Assembly: GCA_025677815.1 (NCBI GenBank)
Contig: JAIXMP010000010.1
Span: 868,001 to 932,000 of the forward strand
Direction: 5' to 3'
Length of the DNA: 64,000 nt
DNA from: Phascolomyces articulosus
Lineage: Eukaryota; Mucoromycota; Mucoromycetes; Mucorales; Lichtheimiaceae
The notes beneath the pieces are model-generated. The model had not been told where the DNA came from, made no database searches, and saw only the letters and a program-made list of their open reading frames with translations. Made by a program: the position numbers and the translations under genes. This document shows positions 1 to 13,200 of this stretch, in pieces; within the stretch, counting starts at the first letter, position 1; each line of letters starts with the position of its first letter.

Positions 1-3000
1 TATTTAAGAATTCTATTTGTCATGAAGGGGTTATTGTAGATGAATCTGTCCATATAAAGTTATTTTAGCATTGATGATTGTTTATCAATATAAAATAACA
101 GAATAAAGTGAAAAAATGAATTACGCATAAAGTGGTTTACTTAATATATAAATCTGTGGTATAGTATAGTGGACTGCCTTTATTTTCAACGTATAGTAGC
201 TTCAACCACTGTTGGTAGTGCTCCGACAGGTATGCTGAAAATAGTAAGCAGAGATATTCTTTTGCAGTAATTTAAAAATAGGAAACTTTATGGTTGGGAT
301 ACTCTTAGTTACGCTGTTCCTAGATTCTGGAACAAGAAGTAGGATATAGTAGAAGTAGTAATGCAAACTTAATAAATTAGTGTTACTCTATAGAAAAATA
401 AAATTCAGAGTTGATGTTTTTTTTTTGGTGAGAGAACAAAGGAATACAGCATAAAACTTTATGGGAAAAAGTGCATACATATCACAAATTACATATTCCT
501 CCGTTACTTTATCTGCTACTTTTTATCATCATCAAGAAGCTTGGTTAAAATAGTTGATAAATAAGTTATGTCTATTATACACACAAATACGGAGAGATAT
601 AGTTAGTTTGCATACTACCTACACTAACATATGTAAGGCATATAAACTCGTCATTCTATCCGCGAATGGTTACACTTTTTATAATATATTAAACAGAATA
701 AGAAACAATGAACGTAAACAAGACTAAATTTGTTCAAAATGGAAAAAACTTTTGGTTGCGTACAAAATCAGCTAGTGTCCATCAATAAACTTTTCACAAT
801 GTTTGCGCAACCATGTACAAGAAGAAAAAAAAAGGTACAAAAATCTCACGGTTCAATTTTTTACATGAGCCAAGGAAAAGATAAAGAGAAAACTCGATCA
901 GCTTCTACCTTGGTGCTTAATATGTAACAAAAACAGCAGAGAGCGGGATAAGAATGGGTGATATAATAATATTTTACAAAGCGTGGAAATGTCAGGTGGA
1001 AATGTACACTGCTTAGAACAGTTGCAATATTACATTTTTTTTAAGTCCACTGGTCATATCATCATGATTTATATTACACAATTTCCTTTCTATATATTGA
1101 ATGCTGTGTTGTTTTAAATACTTTTTTATATTAATAACAAAATAAGTATACTTCTTCTTATTCATGTATATCTATTTTTCTTTCCATAGTAATTATACAA
1201 TACTAATTTTTTTGAGTTTTATGATCTAGACAATAGGCAAATAAATTATTTGTAATGTATGGAGTGGTATTCCCATCAAAGTCGAGAAGATGATTTGATC
1301 TGCCACGTGTGGAAAAAAAAAGAGGAGGGAGGGCGGGAAGCATGTGCAAAAAAGAAAAATATAATTACTGGTAATGGGATATAAACGGAAATGGACATGA
1401 CGGGAACAAGAATTATGTTTTTTGGCATATTCTTTATTTAAATCCAACGATCAACAACTACAAGAATTATATGATGGAGATTCATTATATATTATTAAAA
1501 TAAAAGATAATTTTTTCTTACTAATAATTTAAAAATAGAGATTCATCAATGAATAATAATAATAATAATAATAATTAATTATATCTTGTTAATAACTATT
1601 AGATGACGCATGTCCATGATTGCGCACTTTACCAGTTTTACAAACTGAAAGAATAAATATGTAACTAATTAAAAGTTTTACTCGACACATTGATGATGGA
1701 GCATAAATTTCTTATTCATGCTGAACGGATTAATTGATTTTACCGATCAGTTTGATTATTATGTGGGAAAAATGAGTGGGGGAAGTAGGACCGGGTTTTG
1801 GGGGAGAGAGAGAAATGTGTGTGTATCATCGGATAATGGCTTAAGCGAGAAAAGTGAACATCTGAAATGTATATACACAGTATTATTGTTGATGTAATAA
1901 GATTTTATCAATCATTTGTTCTATAAATTTCTATTAGATTGTAGAATTACATTAACTTTTCGTTTACAATCATATATTAAAATGTTTCATGCAATATCTA
2001 TAGTTATTATATATTACAGCGAACCAAGGTATTCTTATTGTTAATTAGTTACTTAGGCGGGGAGCTAGAAAGAAATTTAAACAGGCGGTTTAATTTCTCA
2101 GAAATAAAACCCAATTTACTGGGAAACGAAAGAACCAGAAAGAATCACACTTTAAATCTCGCTCTAAATAATAAAGATCTATCATTCTCCCTCTTCTTCT
2201 TCTATAGGCAATTTGTTTATATATTTGAAATATTCTTCATTATGCTTCTTTTATGTATTTTTTTTTTGAGAAAGAGAATGGATAAGATGGCGAAGAAATA
2301 TATCTATTAGAATAGAAGAGGATGAAATGAGTCAGAAAGATATGTATGTACATATTTAAAATATGGTCGATTGTCATGAGATGATCTCATTTTTAATTGC
2401 CTTTAATGACCGCTTTGCAACAGGTTTCGATCTAGATACGTTGAATCCAACTTGTTATCCAAAAAAAGGAATGTTTAAACTTTAAACGACGATCTGTCAC
2501 TCGTTTTTTTTTTTTACAGTTTTTCTATATATTACATCTCTTTCTCTAGTTTCAAGTATAAAGTTATAATAGATAGTTCATCCTATTTTTTTTTTTTTGA
2601 ATGACAAATTCCATTTCTATAATTATGCACAATTTAAGATTTATATTTTTTTTTTTTTACTCAGTGTTATATAAATCCCTTTCTTCCGTTGGGTCGGGAA
2701 GAAACTATTATTATATTATTATTATACAACATACACAATAATTTGAATCATTAACCGTTTTGGTAATTCGCATGCATGTAGGCTGCATGAAACAATCTGA
2801 TAAAAAAAGAATTATTATTATGAAACTTTTTTTGTACAAAAATAACAAAATTCATATAAAAAAATGGTTTCTTCTTTTTCTTTTTCCATGAGCCATATGG
2901 AGAAATATACACCTTATTTTATATATTTCATAGATGGTTATTCTAGAATAATGATCAAGTAAATCACAAGGAAGATAAGAGGGATTAATAGCTAGATTGA

Positions 3001-3815
3001 ATGGTAATAACCTATTTCCTGGTCATACCATTTTTTTCAAATTACTATTTGATCACGGACCAGTGATTTTTGTGTTCCCAACTAAAAAAAAATTCTTGGG
3101 TTCTCTCTCCCACAATCTTTGTAAATACATGTAAAATAATAAAATAAAACATACAGCTAGATAGGTTACTAATAAATTATATAATAGATGAAGATATATT
3201 AGATGATGCTGTGTTTTCCTCTTTTATTAGTGACTCAAATCCCGCTTCTTGTCAAGTCTTACTAAACAAGATAAAAAAATGTTGAATACCAAAAACAGCA
3301 ACAAAAAGTGACGCTTTCATCATAATTGATACTTAACATTAATCGCTTTTCTTTCTCTTTTTCTTACAATTCATACTCACACACAGTTACTTATTCACTC
3401 ATCAAAACCTGTGTGTGCGTGTGTGCGTGTGTGCGTTTTTTGTTTCCTTTTCTTCCCCTTTTCCCTTTTTTCTTTCAATCCAAAAGACTTTTTAGACTTT
3501 TTTTTTTTTCGAAAAAAAAACCCATCCATCTTCTCTCTTTCTCTCACTTCTTTCAATTTCGTCATTAATCTCTCTTTTTATTCGTGTGTTTCTTGCGCCA
3601 CATAAAATCTGTCAATCAACTTTGATACACTAATAATAATCCAACCTATACATCCAATATTTAACAATATTATATAATAATCTTTTGTTTCATTTTTTTT
3701 TTTTTTGTCGCCGCAGTCTTTTTCATTTTCATACATATTTATACAGCCAACGATAAACAACAATAATAGCGACTGCAGCACTTATTAGAGATATATACAA
3801 TCCAATCAATCATTC
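1..3815. other. Intergenic, AT-rich; promoter side of the Zn2Cys6 gene
   Basis: I see no supportable gene here. Open frames are short, low in complexity and lack splice-linked partners. The stretch is rich in T/A homopolymers, has a (TAA)n run near 1549-1577 and a GTGTGCG-type run near 3411-3436. A long pyrimidine-rich zone at 3340-3600 just before the coding start at 3816 looks like promoter or 5' leader sequence. No RNA gene was recognised. Confidence 0.6.
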
Positions 3816-6800
3816 ATGGATTCACCACAGGATTCGAGGCATAAACGACTTAAAGTAGGAAGGGCGTGTTATACTTGTCGCGCTAAAAAGATCAAGGTAA
3901 ATTGTCTCTTTAGCTAATTTCAAAATTAATGTCTGAAGAGATCATGGAACTTTTTTTTTTTTTTTTTTTTTTTTGCAATATGAAAAAAGATTCCAACGAG
4001 AACTTCATGTTTGTTCATGAAGAACAAGAAAAGGAAACCCTAACACACGCATACGCACACACTTTCTTTTTTTCTCACTATGGGTGTACACGCCATATAT
4101 ATAACAATTGAGTCACATGTTTATATGGACTTTGTCTACTTGTTCTATTATATTCTACATATAAACAACATTCTATGTGTGTGTATGCGTGTGTGGGGAG
4201 AAGTAGGAAGGGATAATAAATATGACAAAACGTCTATTCTATTCTTTGAAAGTACTAAATTGAGTTTATTTTAGTGTGACGGATTACGCCCATGTATGCA
4301 GGTAAAACTAAATAAAAAGCCTGTTCTGTTTTCTTCTTTTGATTACAAATGTCTCATGGGTATCCTATTTTCATATCTAATTCTCTTTTTTGAATTATAT
4401 AGTGTAAAGGTAAATATCTTGAAGAATCGATTGATGTTATACGGATCGACCCGCAGGCAACGAATGACCACATGTGTTGTTGGTTTTTTGATAGTTGTGA
4501 ATATTAATCCTGATTTTTCTTTTTAACTAATCCAGCACGTAATCGACCTTGCACTTTTTATAAAGATGGATCATTCGATCCTGATCAAGAAACACCTGAT
4601 AATTCAGCATCTTCATTACATCATTCGCAACATCAGCATCGACAACGTTCATATCATTCTGATAATGCATCGAGTAGTAACACGACTGCAACTAATAGTT
4701 CTACATCAACTATCAACCCCCGATCAGATCAATATACCACCATCAACACTTTAGAAAGTCCAAATGAATCATGTTATTTATTTGCAGATACAAACGATGG
4801 GAATGCAATACGAAGTAAACGACGTGGTCCTCCATTAGAATCACGCACCAGTAACACACTTGCCTCGTTGGGTGAGGGGTTACGTAAAGTGAGTCTTTAT
4901 GACAAACATACCGGCAAGACATTTGCCGATGCAGAACCTTATGGTAGTTTTATCAAATGGATCATGGAACCTCCTTTGCCCAGTCGATATTCTGGATCCA
5001 TTGAAATGCCATCAAGAGAATCACAAATGGAAATGTTAGAACTTTTTTTTCGTGAAAACTATGAAGTATTACCGATTATACCACGACGATACTTTTTCGA
5101 ACAATTGCAATGCAAAGGACCCATCATTACACCCTTGTTATTGAATGCCATCTATGCTCAAACCAGTCGTTATATGGACACCACAAAGTATCCGGATTTA
5201 CCCAAACCAGAAGTATTTTTCCATCGAGCGAAACGATTAATTGATGATTTTATGGATGCACCACGTATCAGCACTGTTGTTGCCTTATGTTATATGAGTT
5301 TATACGAACCATCACCGTCTACCCATCGTAGTGGAAGTCCATTTTGTCGTTCCTGGATGTACAGTGGTATGGCATATCGTATGTGTCTCGAACTTGGGTT
5401 ACATAATCAAGCGAATATCAGCAAAGAATTAGGGCGTGATGAAGTCGAATTACGGAAACGTGTCTTTTGGTCATGTTATTGTCTTGACAAGGTCCAAAGT
5501 GGTGGTTGGGAACGGCCTTGGATGATTACCAAAAAATTCGCTCTAGTGGATATACCCTGTGGTTTACCTGATGATGATGCAGATGAAAAATTGATTATTG
5601 AAAACTTGAAACACAAAATCAAGTTTGCTCAAATATGTGAAGATGCATTACTTTATGTAAATGAACATCTCATGAATACAGGCAATTACAGCAGTCTTAT
5701 TACACCCTATACAAATACTGATAGTCCCACCAGCAATAATAACAATACCAACAACAACAATAATAATAGTAACCGTAATGCCAACAATAATAACAATACC
5801 AACAACAACAATAATAATAGTAACCGTAATGCCAACAATAATAACAATGGAAACGAAAAAGAAAAATTGGAAACGTTTCAAAATAGTTTTTCGGATTTTG
5901 TACGAAGTTTGCCAGCAGAATTACAATGGACACCAACTTCCACGTTATCTGTCGATGATGTATTGCGATTACCAGTACCACGACCTATGGTGATGCATCT
6001 CCATTTAGTATTCAATCAATGTATTCTTGATCAACTACTTCGATCAACAAACAATGCTTTTAATCAGTTCCAACGACGTATTAATGCCACTTGTATTACC
6101 CAGCTTGTCCATTTCATGTGTGATCGTCCCGCATCCATTATAAAATACGATTTAATTATTCATTCTTTACTATCCGCTATCAAAGTCCATGTACGTCACT
6201 TGTATAGTAGTGATATTGGCGTTGCACGTCAATCGTGGGCCATGTTTGATCGATCTATTTTGGCGATTCATAAATTAAGGCGATATGCTGCTATCCCAAA
6301 CAGTGCCAAGTTTTTACAACAGCTTGGAAGTACAGTGGAAGGATACGAAATACCCGATGAAGTCATGGCATCTGTAGCTGCAGCTGCAACAGGTCATCCA
6401 GTTACATCTATACCATTGCTTGAGCAACAGCAACAACATCATCAACAACAACTTTTTGGTAATCGACAGCAACAGCAGCATCCTCCTCTTCCTCAACAAC
6501 ATCAGCAACCAGGATCAGCAGCAGGACCTGTAAATATGATACCAGTTTCTTCTACACCGACACCTATTATTCCCATGACTGCTGCTGATATGACAAATTC
6601 AGATGATGTATTAAGTCGGATGTATCTGGGTCAACAATCGCCACAACAACGAACTCATCCACAAACTTTCGTGCCACCACCACCAGAAACACAAGGTATG
6701 TCAGCACCACCAGAAGAAAATAATGATTATGTTGTCATGTCCATGAACCATCAACAACATCATGCTCATTCTCATCAACCAGCACCAGCACCGCCACCAC

Positions 6801-7164
6801 TATCCCATCCTCAGCAACAAGATTGGACAGCGGCTGCTGCAACACCTCTTTTACAACCTTCGTCATCCTCGTCTCCCACTTCTCAAGCAACTTTACATGG
6901 ATCCATCATTATAGACCCAATCACAGCACATCATCAACAACAACAAGGTGGATTAATGTCACCAAGTTTAGCTACAGCAAGAAAAAATAACACAGAACAA
7001 TTTATTCAATTACGCAACCCAAATGATTTGATCATGGGCAAATATACTGCTCCTTCACCTACATCAGGTATTTTATATGATAATCCTTCCATGCCACCAC
7101 CACAACCACCCCCTCCTTCCACTACGACCGAACAACAGCAACGAACATTATGGCATTATCAAGA

Positions 7165-7168
<4 letters not shown>
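3816..7168 (+). CDS. Zn2Cys6 transcription factor with fungal-specific TF domain
   Basis: This is a nuclear DNA-binding regulator of unknown targets, about 915 residues. Exons: 3816-3896, 4275-4301, 4403-4409 and 4536-7168; the summed length divides by three. Splicing restores a perfect binuclear zinc cluster, C18-x2-C21-x6-C28-x5-C34-x2-C37-x6-C44, with the motif CRAKKIKCDG across the first junction. Residues about 200-630 read like the Fungal_trans (middle homology) region, for example WMYSGMAYRMCLELGLH. An Asn-rich insert (about 430-475) contains a 51-nt tandem repeat. The last 280 residues are Gln/Pro/His-rich and probably an activation region. The ATG at 3816 is the only in-frame start before the cluster. 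The reading frame ends directly in a (TA)n run. The family is clear; the regulated pathway cannot be told from sequence. Confidence 0.9.
5744..5845 (+). repeat. 51-nt perfect tandem duplication in an Asn-rich coding stretch
   Basis: Two identical 51-nt units (5744-5794 and 5795-5845) encode a 17-residue Asn-rich block within the Zn2Cys6 protein. The nine bases before unit 1 match the end of the unit, as expected from slippage or unequal exchange. There are no silent differences, so the duplication is recent. The reading frame is kept. Confidence 0.9.

Positions 7169-7199
<31 letters not shown>
7168..7199 (+). repeat. (TA)n microsatellite at the stop codon and 3' UTR start
   Basis: About 16 TA units begin inside or directly after the TAA stop of the Zn2Cys6 gene. 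Confidence 0.9.
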
Positions 7200-7203
<4 letters not shown>

Positions 7204-7709
7204 AATATAGCTTATATCATCCTCCTCCTCTTTTTTCTTCTTCTTTAGTCTTGTTGTACATTTTTTTTTTGATATTTTCACCCGCTTCCCTTCCCTGTCC
7301 TTTATACATATATCTTTTTTCTATACATTAGTGTTGTATATTTTATCTTATTATTATTATCGATTATTTTTGGTGAAAAAGAAGAAGAATGTTATATTTT
7401 TATGATATCCTCTTTTATTATTATTATTTTTATTACAATTTACTTAAATACTACTACTATTACTACTACACTACTTATTTCAGGCAAAAAGGAAAAGAAA
7501 AACAGTTCCGGATTATTCTTAATAGATCTTGATATAAAAAAAAACTTATGTACAAAGAAAATGATGGAGGCTTTTGTTGTTATCGTTAAGAGGATCTATA
7601 AACAAAAAAAAAAAAAAAAACAGAAAAAAAGGAAATGACTAGGATCAATGTGCTTTTTTTTTTGTATATCATTTCGTTCAAATAATTAGTATATAAAGTA
7701 CTTGCCGAG
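7169..7709. other. Convergent intergenic region, shared 3' ends
   Basis: This holds the 3' UTRs of the plus-strand Zn2Cys6 gene and the minus-strand bZIP gene: CT-rich and A-rich tracts including a 17-A run near 7603-7620. No gene is seen. Confidence 0.6.
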
Positions 7710-8211
7710 TCATGTAAGTATTATTTCCGCAGGATCAATCAAAGATGAACAGGAGGATGCTATTGATGGAGAAGACATGGACGCAGAAGAAGAAGAGGAG
7801 GAAGAGGAAGAAGTGGTGGATGATGTATCTAATAATATATGTTAAAGTTATTGTTATACTATCAGTAAAAAGAAACGGATTTATCCAATTATTTCTTTTG
7901 ATAACAAAGCAAGATTTACCAAGGGCAGATAACAAACGACGATTCTCTAAAAGAGCGGAATGAAGTTGTTGATGAAGATATTGTAATTGTTGTTGAAGGA
8001 TTTGACATTTTGCTTCTGCCCTATCTGCACGAGTACTTGTTTGTCTATTACTATCTTGTAGTTCCTTGACAATACTTTCCAACCCTACAATGGTGTTTTC
8101 AAGTGTATTTGTATATTCTGATCTTCGCGCACGAAATGCAGCTTGTGCTAACCGATTTCTATCCTTGCGTTGTTCTTCTGTAAAGATACGATGACGACCT
8201 CCTTTTGACAT
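7710..8211 (-). CDS. Pap1/AP-1-type bZIP transcription factor
   Basis: A predicted 136-residue bZIP protein from two exons, 7920-8211 and 7710-7828. The basic region RKDRNRLAQAAFRARR carries the Pap1/Yap signature N-x2-A-Q-x-A-F-R. It is followed by a heptad region from LENTIVGLESIVKELQ to about residue 98. Without splicing, the open frame runs into implausible hydrophobic sequence after LLSALG. The donor GTAAAT (7914-7919) and an acceptor at 7829-7830 give a Ser/Thr-rich tail and a stop at 7710-7712 with the phase conserved. The start at 8211 has a favourable A-rich context and precedes the conserved block; an in-frame upstream ATG exists at 8274. No C-terminal cysteine-rich redox domain like that of yeast Yap1 is present, so a role in oxidative stress is not shown. 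Confidence 0.82.
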
Positions 8212-8596
8212 TTTTATTATATTATAAATGATATTATATTCTTTTGGTTGTTTTATCACAAAAAAGTAAACCAAGAAAAATGAAAACGAAAAAAAAAAGA
8301 GAGAATGAGAGAGAGAGAGAGGAGATAAAGTGGAGTAATAAAAAAAGATATCTAATCAATAATAATGTAAAAAAGTCCGGATGAAGAATAAAAAGAGTAA
8401 AGAAATATATTATAGATAAGATAACTAAACTTTAAGAAATTGGTCGTACAAGTTTTCTACTCCAATCAAATAGTTGGAAATTGGTAAGAGCGAGGATCAT
8501 GATAATAATAATAGTATGATGCTGATGCTGATGATAATAATAATAGTAATAAATGATGCTATAACAGTAATAATAATAATAATGATAATAGTAAAG
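8212..8596. other. Intergenic with trinucleotide-rich stretch
   Basis: This lies between the bZIP start and the end of membrane protein A, both on the minus strand. It contains A/G-rich sequence and a degenerate (ATA/ATG)n run at about 8497-8590. It presumably carries the bZIP promoter. No gene is seen. Confidence 0.5.
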
Positions 8597-10075
8597 TTAT
8601 TGTTCTTGTGAATATCGTGATGTAGCTACTCCACTATCTCTAAGTTGTTGTCCTGTTTCTACATCATTTTGTCGCATCTCAGTCTTATGTTGAGGGAATC
8701 TCCCTAGCTTCTTGGCGACCCAATCACGTAGCATATGAAATAGGAATTGAATGAAATAAACAACAATAAAAGCAGCACCTATACCAATATACCATCCAGC
8801 TGCTACACCACCTTGATCCCAATCTAAAAATCCATAAACCCACCAACCAGTACTATGTATATAAATATAAAGCATAAAAATTAGCTAGACGTTATTATCT
8901 CGATAATATTCATATTCACCTTATTGCATTATTATATATATATAATTTGACTTACGTTGCATGGACAATAAATGTTAAAAACATGTACAGTACAACATTG
9001 ATAAGGACCAGCAATACCATATTGACATACAAGGTCATTCGGCTAAATATTACTTCCATCATCATTAAGACAAATGAAACCCCATGTAATGACGTCGTAA
9101 CCCACCATCGTATGGGTGGCTCGCCCTCTTTCCTGATAGTTTCTTCGTTTGTAGCTTAAAAAAATTACACAATTTTTTTAATTTAGTACTTCATAGAACC
9201 TTCCTTTCTGTGCTCGGTTCTATTCCTCCCGCAATTTCCCATTGGTTGTTTTTTTACCTGACGTGAGTGCAGGCGACAGTGCACACCCTATAAAAAATTG
9301 AATAATTTTTATAGCGTTTGTTAATATCTATTTCTGCAATAAAAACCGAATAGACCACAATACTAATAATGATACTTTACAATAGACAATGGGTGTAATT
9401 ATACTACATATAAAGGTAAATTATCATAGGTTGATGATAGATATATGTGAGACAATCGTGATGAAAAAAGTTTATTAAGGGGGAGGGGTATTATTATTAT
9501 TATTTTTTTTTTATAAAACCGGTGAAACAAATTTTTTAAATACCATATACGATACAATTACTTACTTGAAAACGACAATGCTATGATATAAATATGAAAA
9601 TAAATAATTAAGAATGGATGGTTGTTTAAAGAAGGAATTAGGTTGATGAGGTTGTGGTGTCCTTAAATAACAGACATGGTGATAAAGTGCTGTCTAGTAG
9701 AAATAGAATTATATATGTGGATTATGTTTAATGGATGTTTCAAAATATTTGACAGCACCATGCATTCATTTTTTTAGTGCTGATAGAATAACTGTTATAC
9801 ATTACAATCAAATATGCATGGAGACCGATATATGTCATTTGAGTAAAATGTGCAAAATAACGACTGAAATCACCGGCCATTGCCGAAGTACCGATAGATG
9901 CCCAAATGACGATGGTGGAATATAACGATGTCGGTATCCGAATGAATAAAAGTGCTCTGGATGGAATCCAATAGGATGTTACTGCACGTTCAGGCTCTAA
10001 ACGGTCTAATCGTAACCATCGAATGATTGCCCATTTTGATACTTTAATCTGTTCGTCTTGATATTCCACCACCAT
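8597..10075 (-). CDS. Multi-pass membrane protein, AIG1/FAR-17a or Rolling-stone-like (paralogue A)
   Basis: A predicted 301-residue integral membrane protein in six exons: 9806-10075, 9566-9693, 9381-9403, 9258-9287, 8956-9154 and 8597-8852; total length divides by three. Landmarks in order: YSTIVIWASI, the segment FTQMTYIGLHAYLI, TALYHHV, the short motif IITPIVYW, SLHGVSFVLMMMEVIF, and a final WWVYGFLDWDQGG before the last helix and a charged tail. Roughly six hydrophobic segments are visible. These landmarks resemble the AIG1/FAR-17a and Rolling-stone families; I cannot separate the two, and the activity is unknown. Its paralogue B lies at 50205-51467. Gene A has an extra intron that splits the Tyr-Trp pair, leaving 23- and 30-nt exons. 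Confidence 0.8.
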
Positions 10076-10255
10076 ATAATTAAAAGAAGAAGAAGAAGAA
10101 GCAAAAAAAAAGGTATAATAAAAGGAATAGAAAAAAAGAAGGAAGAAACCGATCGATTACAAATGATTTAAGACAGGGTCAACAACTTTTTATTAGAGCG
10201 GAGAGAAAACTAATTGGAATTGTACTTTTTATATAGAAAAATATATTTTATTATT

Positions 10256-13200
10256 TTAGGCTCGTTTCAAAGTTCGTTTTCGACTCTTGGCCCAAAATCG
10301 AGGACTACCATTAAAAGGTGTAGATGACGCACTACTACTTGATTCTCCACCGCTACTATTTGGATTACTTGTACTACTTCCATGCACCATCATCATATCA
10401 TCCATTGGTTTTGTAATGGTTAATGAAAATGGATACATCGATGCCGGATCCCCCTGCAATTGTTGTTGTTGTTCTTGTTTATCATTCTCTTGGTCTTCAT
10501 TTCGATGATGCAATTCCACTTGTTCTTCATCATCACACAGACATCCAGGTGTTGAAGAGGAGGGTTGACGTTGTTTTTGTTGAAACAATCCTCCTTTACC
10601 CCAAGCAAGATTATAACCTACAAATGAAATCCAAACGACCAATATATTATACACGAGTGCGGAGGCGCCACCATAAAAGGCGGCTAATGCCATTAATTCA
10701 GAAACACGCCATAGCCAATAAACAATTTCTAATCCCTTGAACCATGGATATTCATGCAATTGATGTGAGGGTGTTCGCCATTGTTGATGCTTTTGGTGTT
10801 GTTGTAAACGTCTTTCGGATGTGGATGATAAAGAGGATTGAACCACAAAAGGACTATTTAAATTATCGACGGATCGCCATGCAAACAAAATGACAAAGAC
10901 AACGACATTGAGCCAAACCTGTTCAGCAGCAAACATCCAAGTATCGGCGATCGGGACCCATTCATTTGCGAATTTTAAGCCCCACAAGTAAAAGGTGCCG
11001 TAACGTTCGTTTGGCGGGGCCGAAGGGATAAACTCGGCCCGAAACCATGGCAACGTGATGAGGGCTAATATAAAAAGCACACTGGCAAGCCAACAACCTG
11101 GTTGATCGTGTGGAAATTCAATAAATCGTAATGTCCAAATATATACTTGACGACGTAATTTAGATCTTCTTCGACGTAAAAGATGACCTCCACGACCACG
11201 AAGACGATGGCGCATGAAAGAGGAAGAAGAGGATGATGATAATAACGAAGGTTCTTGTTCATATTCTTGCTGTTCTTGTTCAAGTCGATGAATACGTTCT
11301 GATAATTGTTGACGCATCGTTTCATATTCTTCATTATAAAATTTTGGCAACACAAGCACAAGAAGCATGACTCCAATGGCAAATAATGTGACACCTTGGA
11401 GCTAATATTGAGCCGAAGAATTTAAGTTTATGGATAAAGTAATACAGGTAATTATGCATATAAGAGATGTTAAAATCATTTTTTTGTCTGTTAAGTAGTA
11501 GTAGTAGTAGTAGTCTAAAGTATAACTTACCACAATAATCATGTTGGACGAAATAATAAATTCACCCGGTCCACCTGCTATTCGAACACGTCGATTATCC
11601 AGTCGAAAGACGGTAGAAGATTTCCCTACTTGGCCATCTGGTGTGGTCACGCGAATGTCAATGGTATGTAGACGTGCTTGGTTTAATTGGCTAGGATCCC
11701 AGGGTGCTGTCCAAAGAGGTGGATCATGGGGTGGATGAGTTGTTTTGGAGATGGATCGTGTTGCAGCCACAGGGTGAGGCTCACCGTCGATCATGACTGA
11801 CACCTCAAGATCTTTTGGTGGAACATGACTAAAGATCAAAAATCGGATATGTTGACTTTGTTGAATGCGATGCAAAGGTTCTTTATGAGGAAGGGCATAG
11901 CGTGCATCTTTAGGATTTGTAATAAGTACAATAGGAGCAGGATGAATACGAGCTGGCCATAAAATCTCACCATTGGGTTTCAATGGGATTGTTGGATGAA
12001 GAGCAAATTGTTTACGAGGTAATTCGACATCGACAAAGGAAATCAAATCATGGTCTACAGCAACAATACGATAGACACCATGAGCCATCATATCGCCAAG
12101 TTCTAACTCTAAGGAATGGCCATTGGGATCATACCATTTAAGGACCTCACCCAATCCTATAAATAAAATCAGTGAGATGGTTAGTGAATTTATTTTTGTT
12201 TGGGCTGTGATCCTGCATGCTGTGATTTGAAATAATTGAACATAGATCATAGCAGTGGAAAGAATGGATCAATGGATTGGATAGGGAATGATGATGTGTT
12301 GTTGTTGTCCGAGCGTGTGATTTCTATGCATATTTATGTACCTGCAGTAAGACGATGCAAATGACCACAGAAATAGATACTGTATCTTTTGGCAAGGTCA
12401 CGAAACCCGTGACCTTTACTTGAAACACCAAAAACCATTGTGGTTGTTGGATAATGTGAAAACTAATTAAATATGCAAGGAGTTACGTCAAACACTAAAA
12501 CAAGTCATTTTTTTCTATCTCGAGTGACACACACACCCTTATTTTTTAATAAACAAAATAAAAAAAAACTTACAACAAACGTGTGATTATAGTGTGATTC
12601 CGGTTGGAGAACTTGAGCAAGTCGATCCATTGTTTTAGACGTGAGATAACCAAAAAAATTAAATGGTCGGGAGGGTCCACGTTTCGGACTGAATTTGTAC
12701 ATATTGAAAATTGTGATGAGAAGGGTAGAATTAGAATCATCATATTAAAAAAACACGCGTCATTCTTTCTGTAACGTCAACAAAAAAAAAGTTTTTTTTT
12801 TGTTATTGTTGTTTTCATAATAGGAATACATTTACCATGCATCAATCGCCACAAAGCGATATTTTCCATAAGATGGAGTAAGTTGCCATTCATAAATACC
12901 TTGACCTGCTTCCATTAAATCAGCACTTTTACCGTGGGTCCGATAAAAATTGACATGCGATTGCCAAGAAGGTAAATCAAAACAATCATGATTCCCACGC
13001 ATATCATACCATGGCATATATTGAGCTCCTTGTTCAATAGTTTGACGATAAACATCCCATTCTTCTTTATACTGTTGTGATGTGATACGTCGAATGTCTT
13101 TTGCATCTGTAAGATCACCAGTGACAACAACAAAATTGGGACTAAGATAATGATGGTTGGTATTGATGTAGGGTCATGTAAGGATTCAAATAAGTGGATG

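Noticed and set aside
120..240. tRNA-like GGTATAGTATAGTGG string
   Set aside because: It resembles a tRNA-Glu A box only. There is no B box (GGTTCRA) at the right distance and no cloverleaf closes.
5648..5993. Minus- and plus-strand open frames over the Asn-rich coding repeat
   Set aside because: They are shadows of the AAT/AAC repeat in the Zn2Cys6 gene; the predicted proteins are simple repeats of Ile/Val/Tyr/Cys.
11541..11738. 65-codon plus-strand frame antisense to the TMEM62-like gene
   Set aside because: It is opposite a strongly supported exon and its composition mirrors that exon; no independent support.
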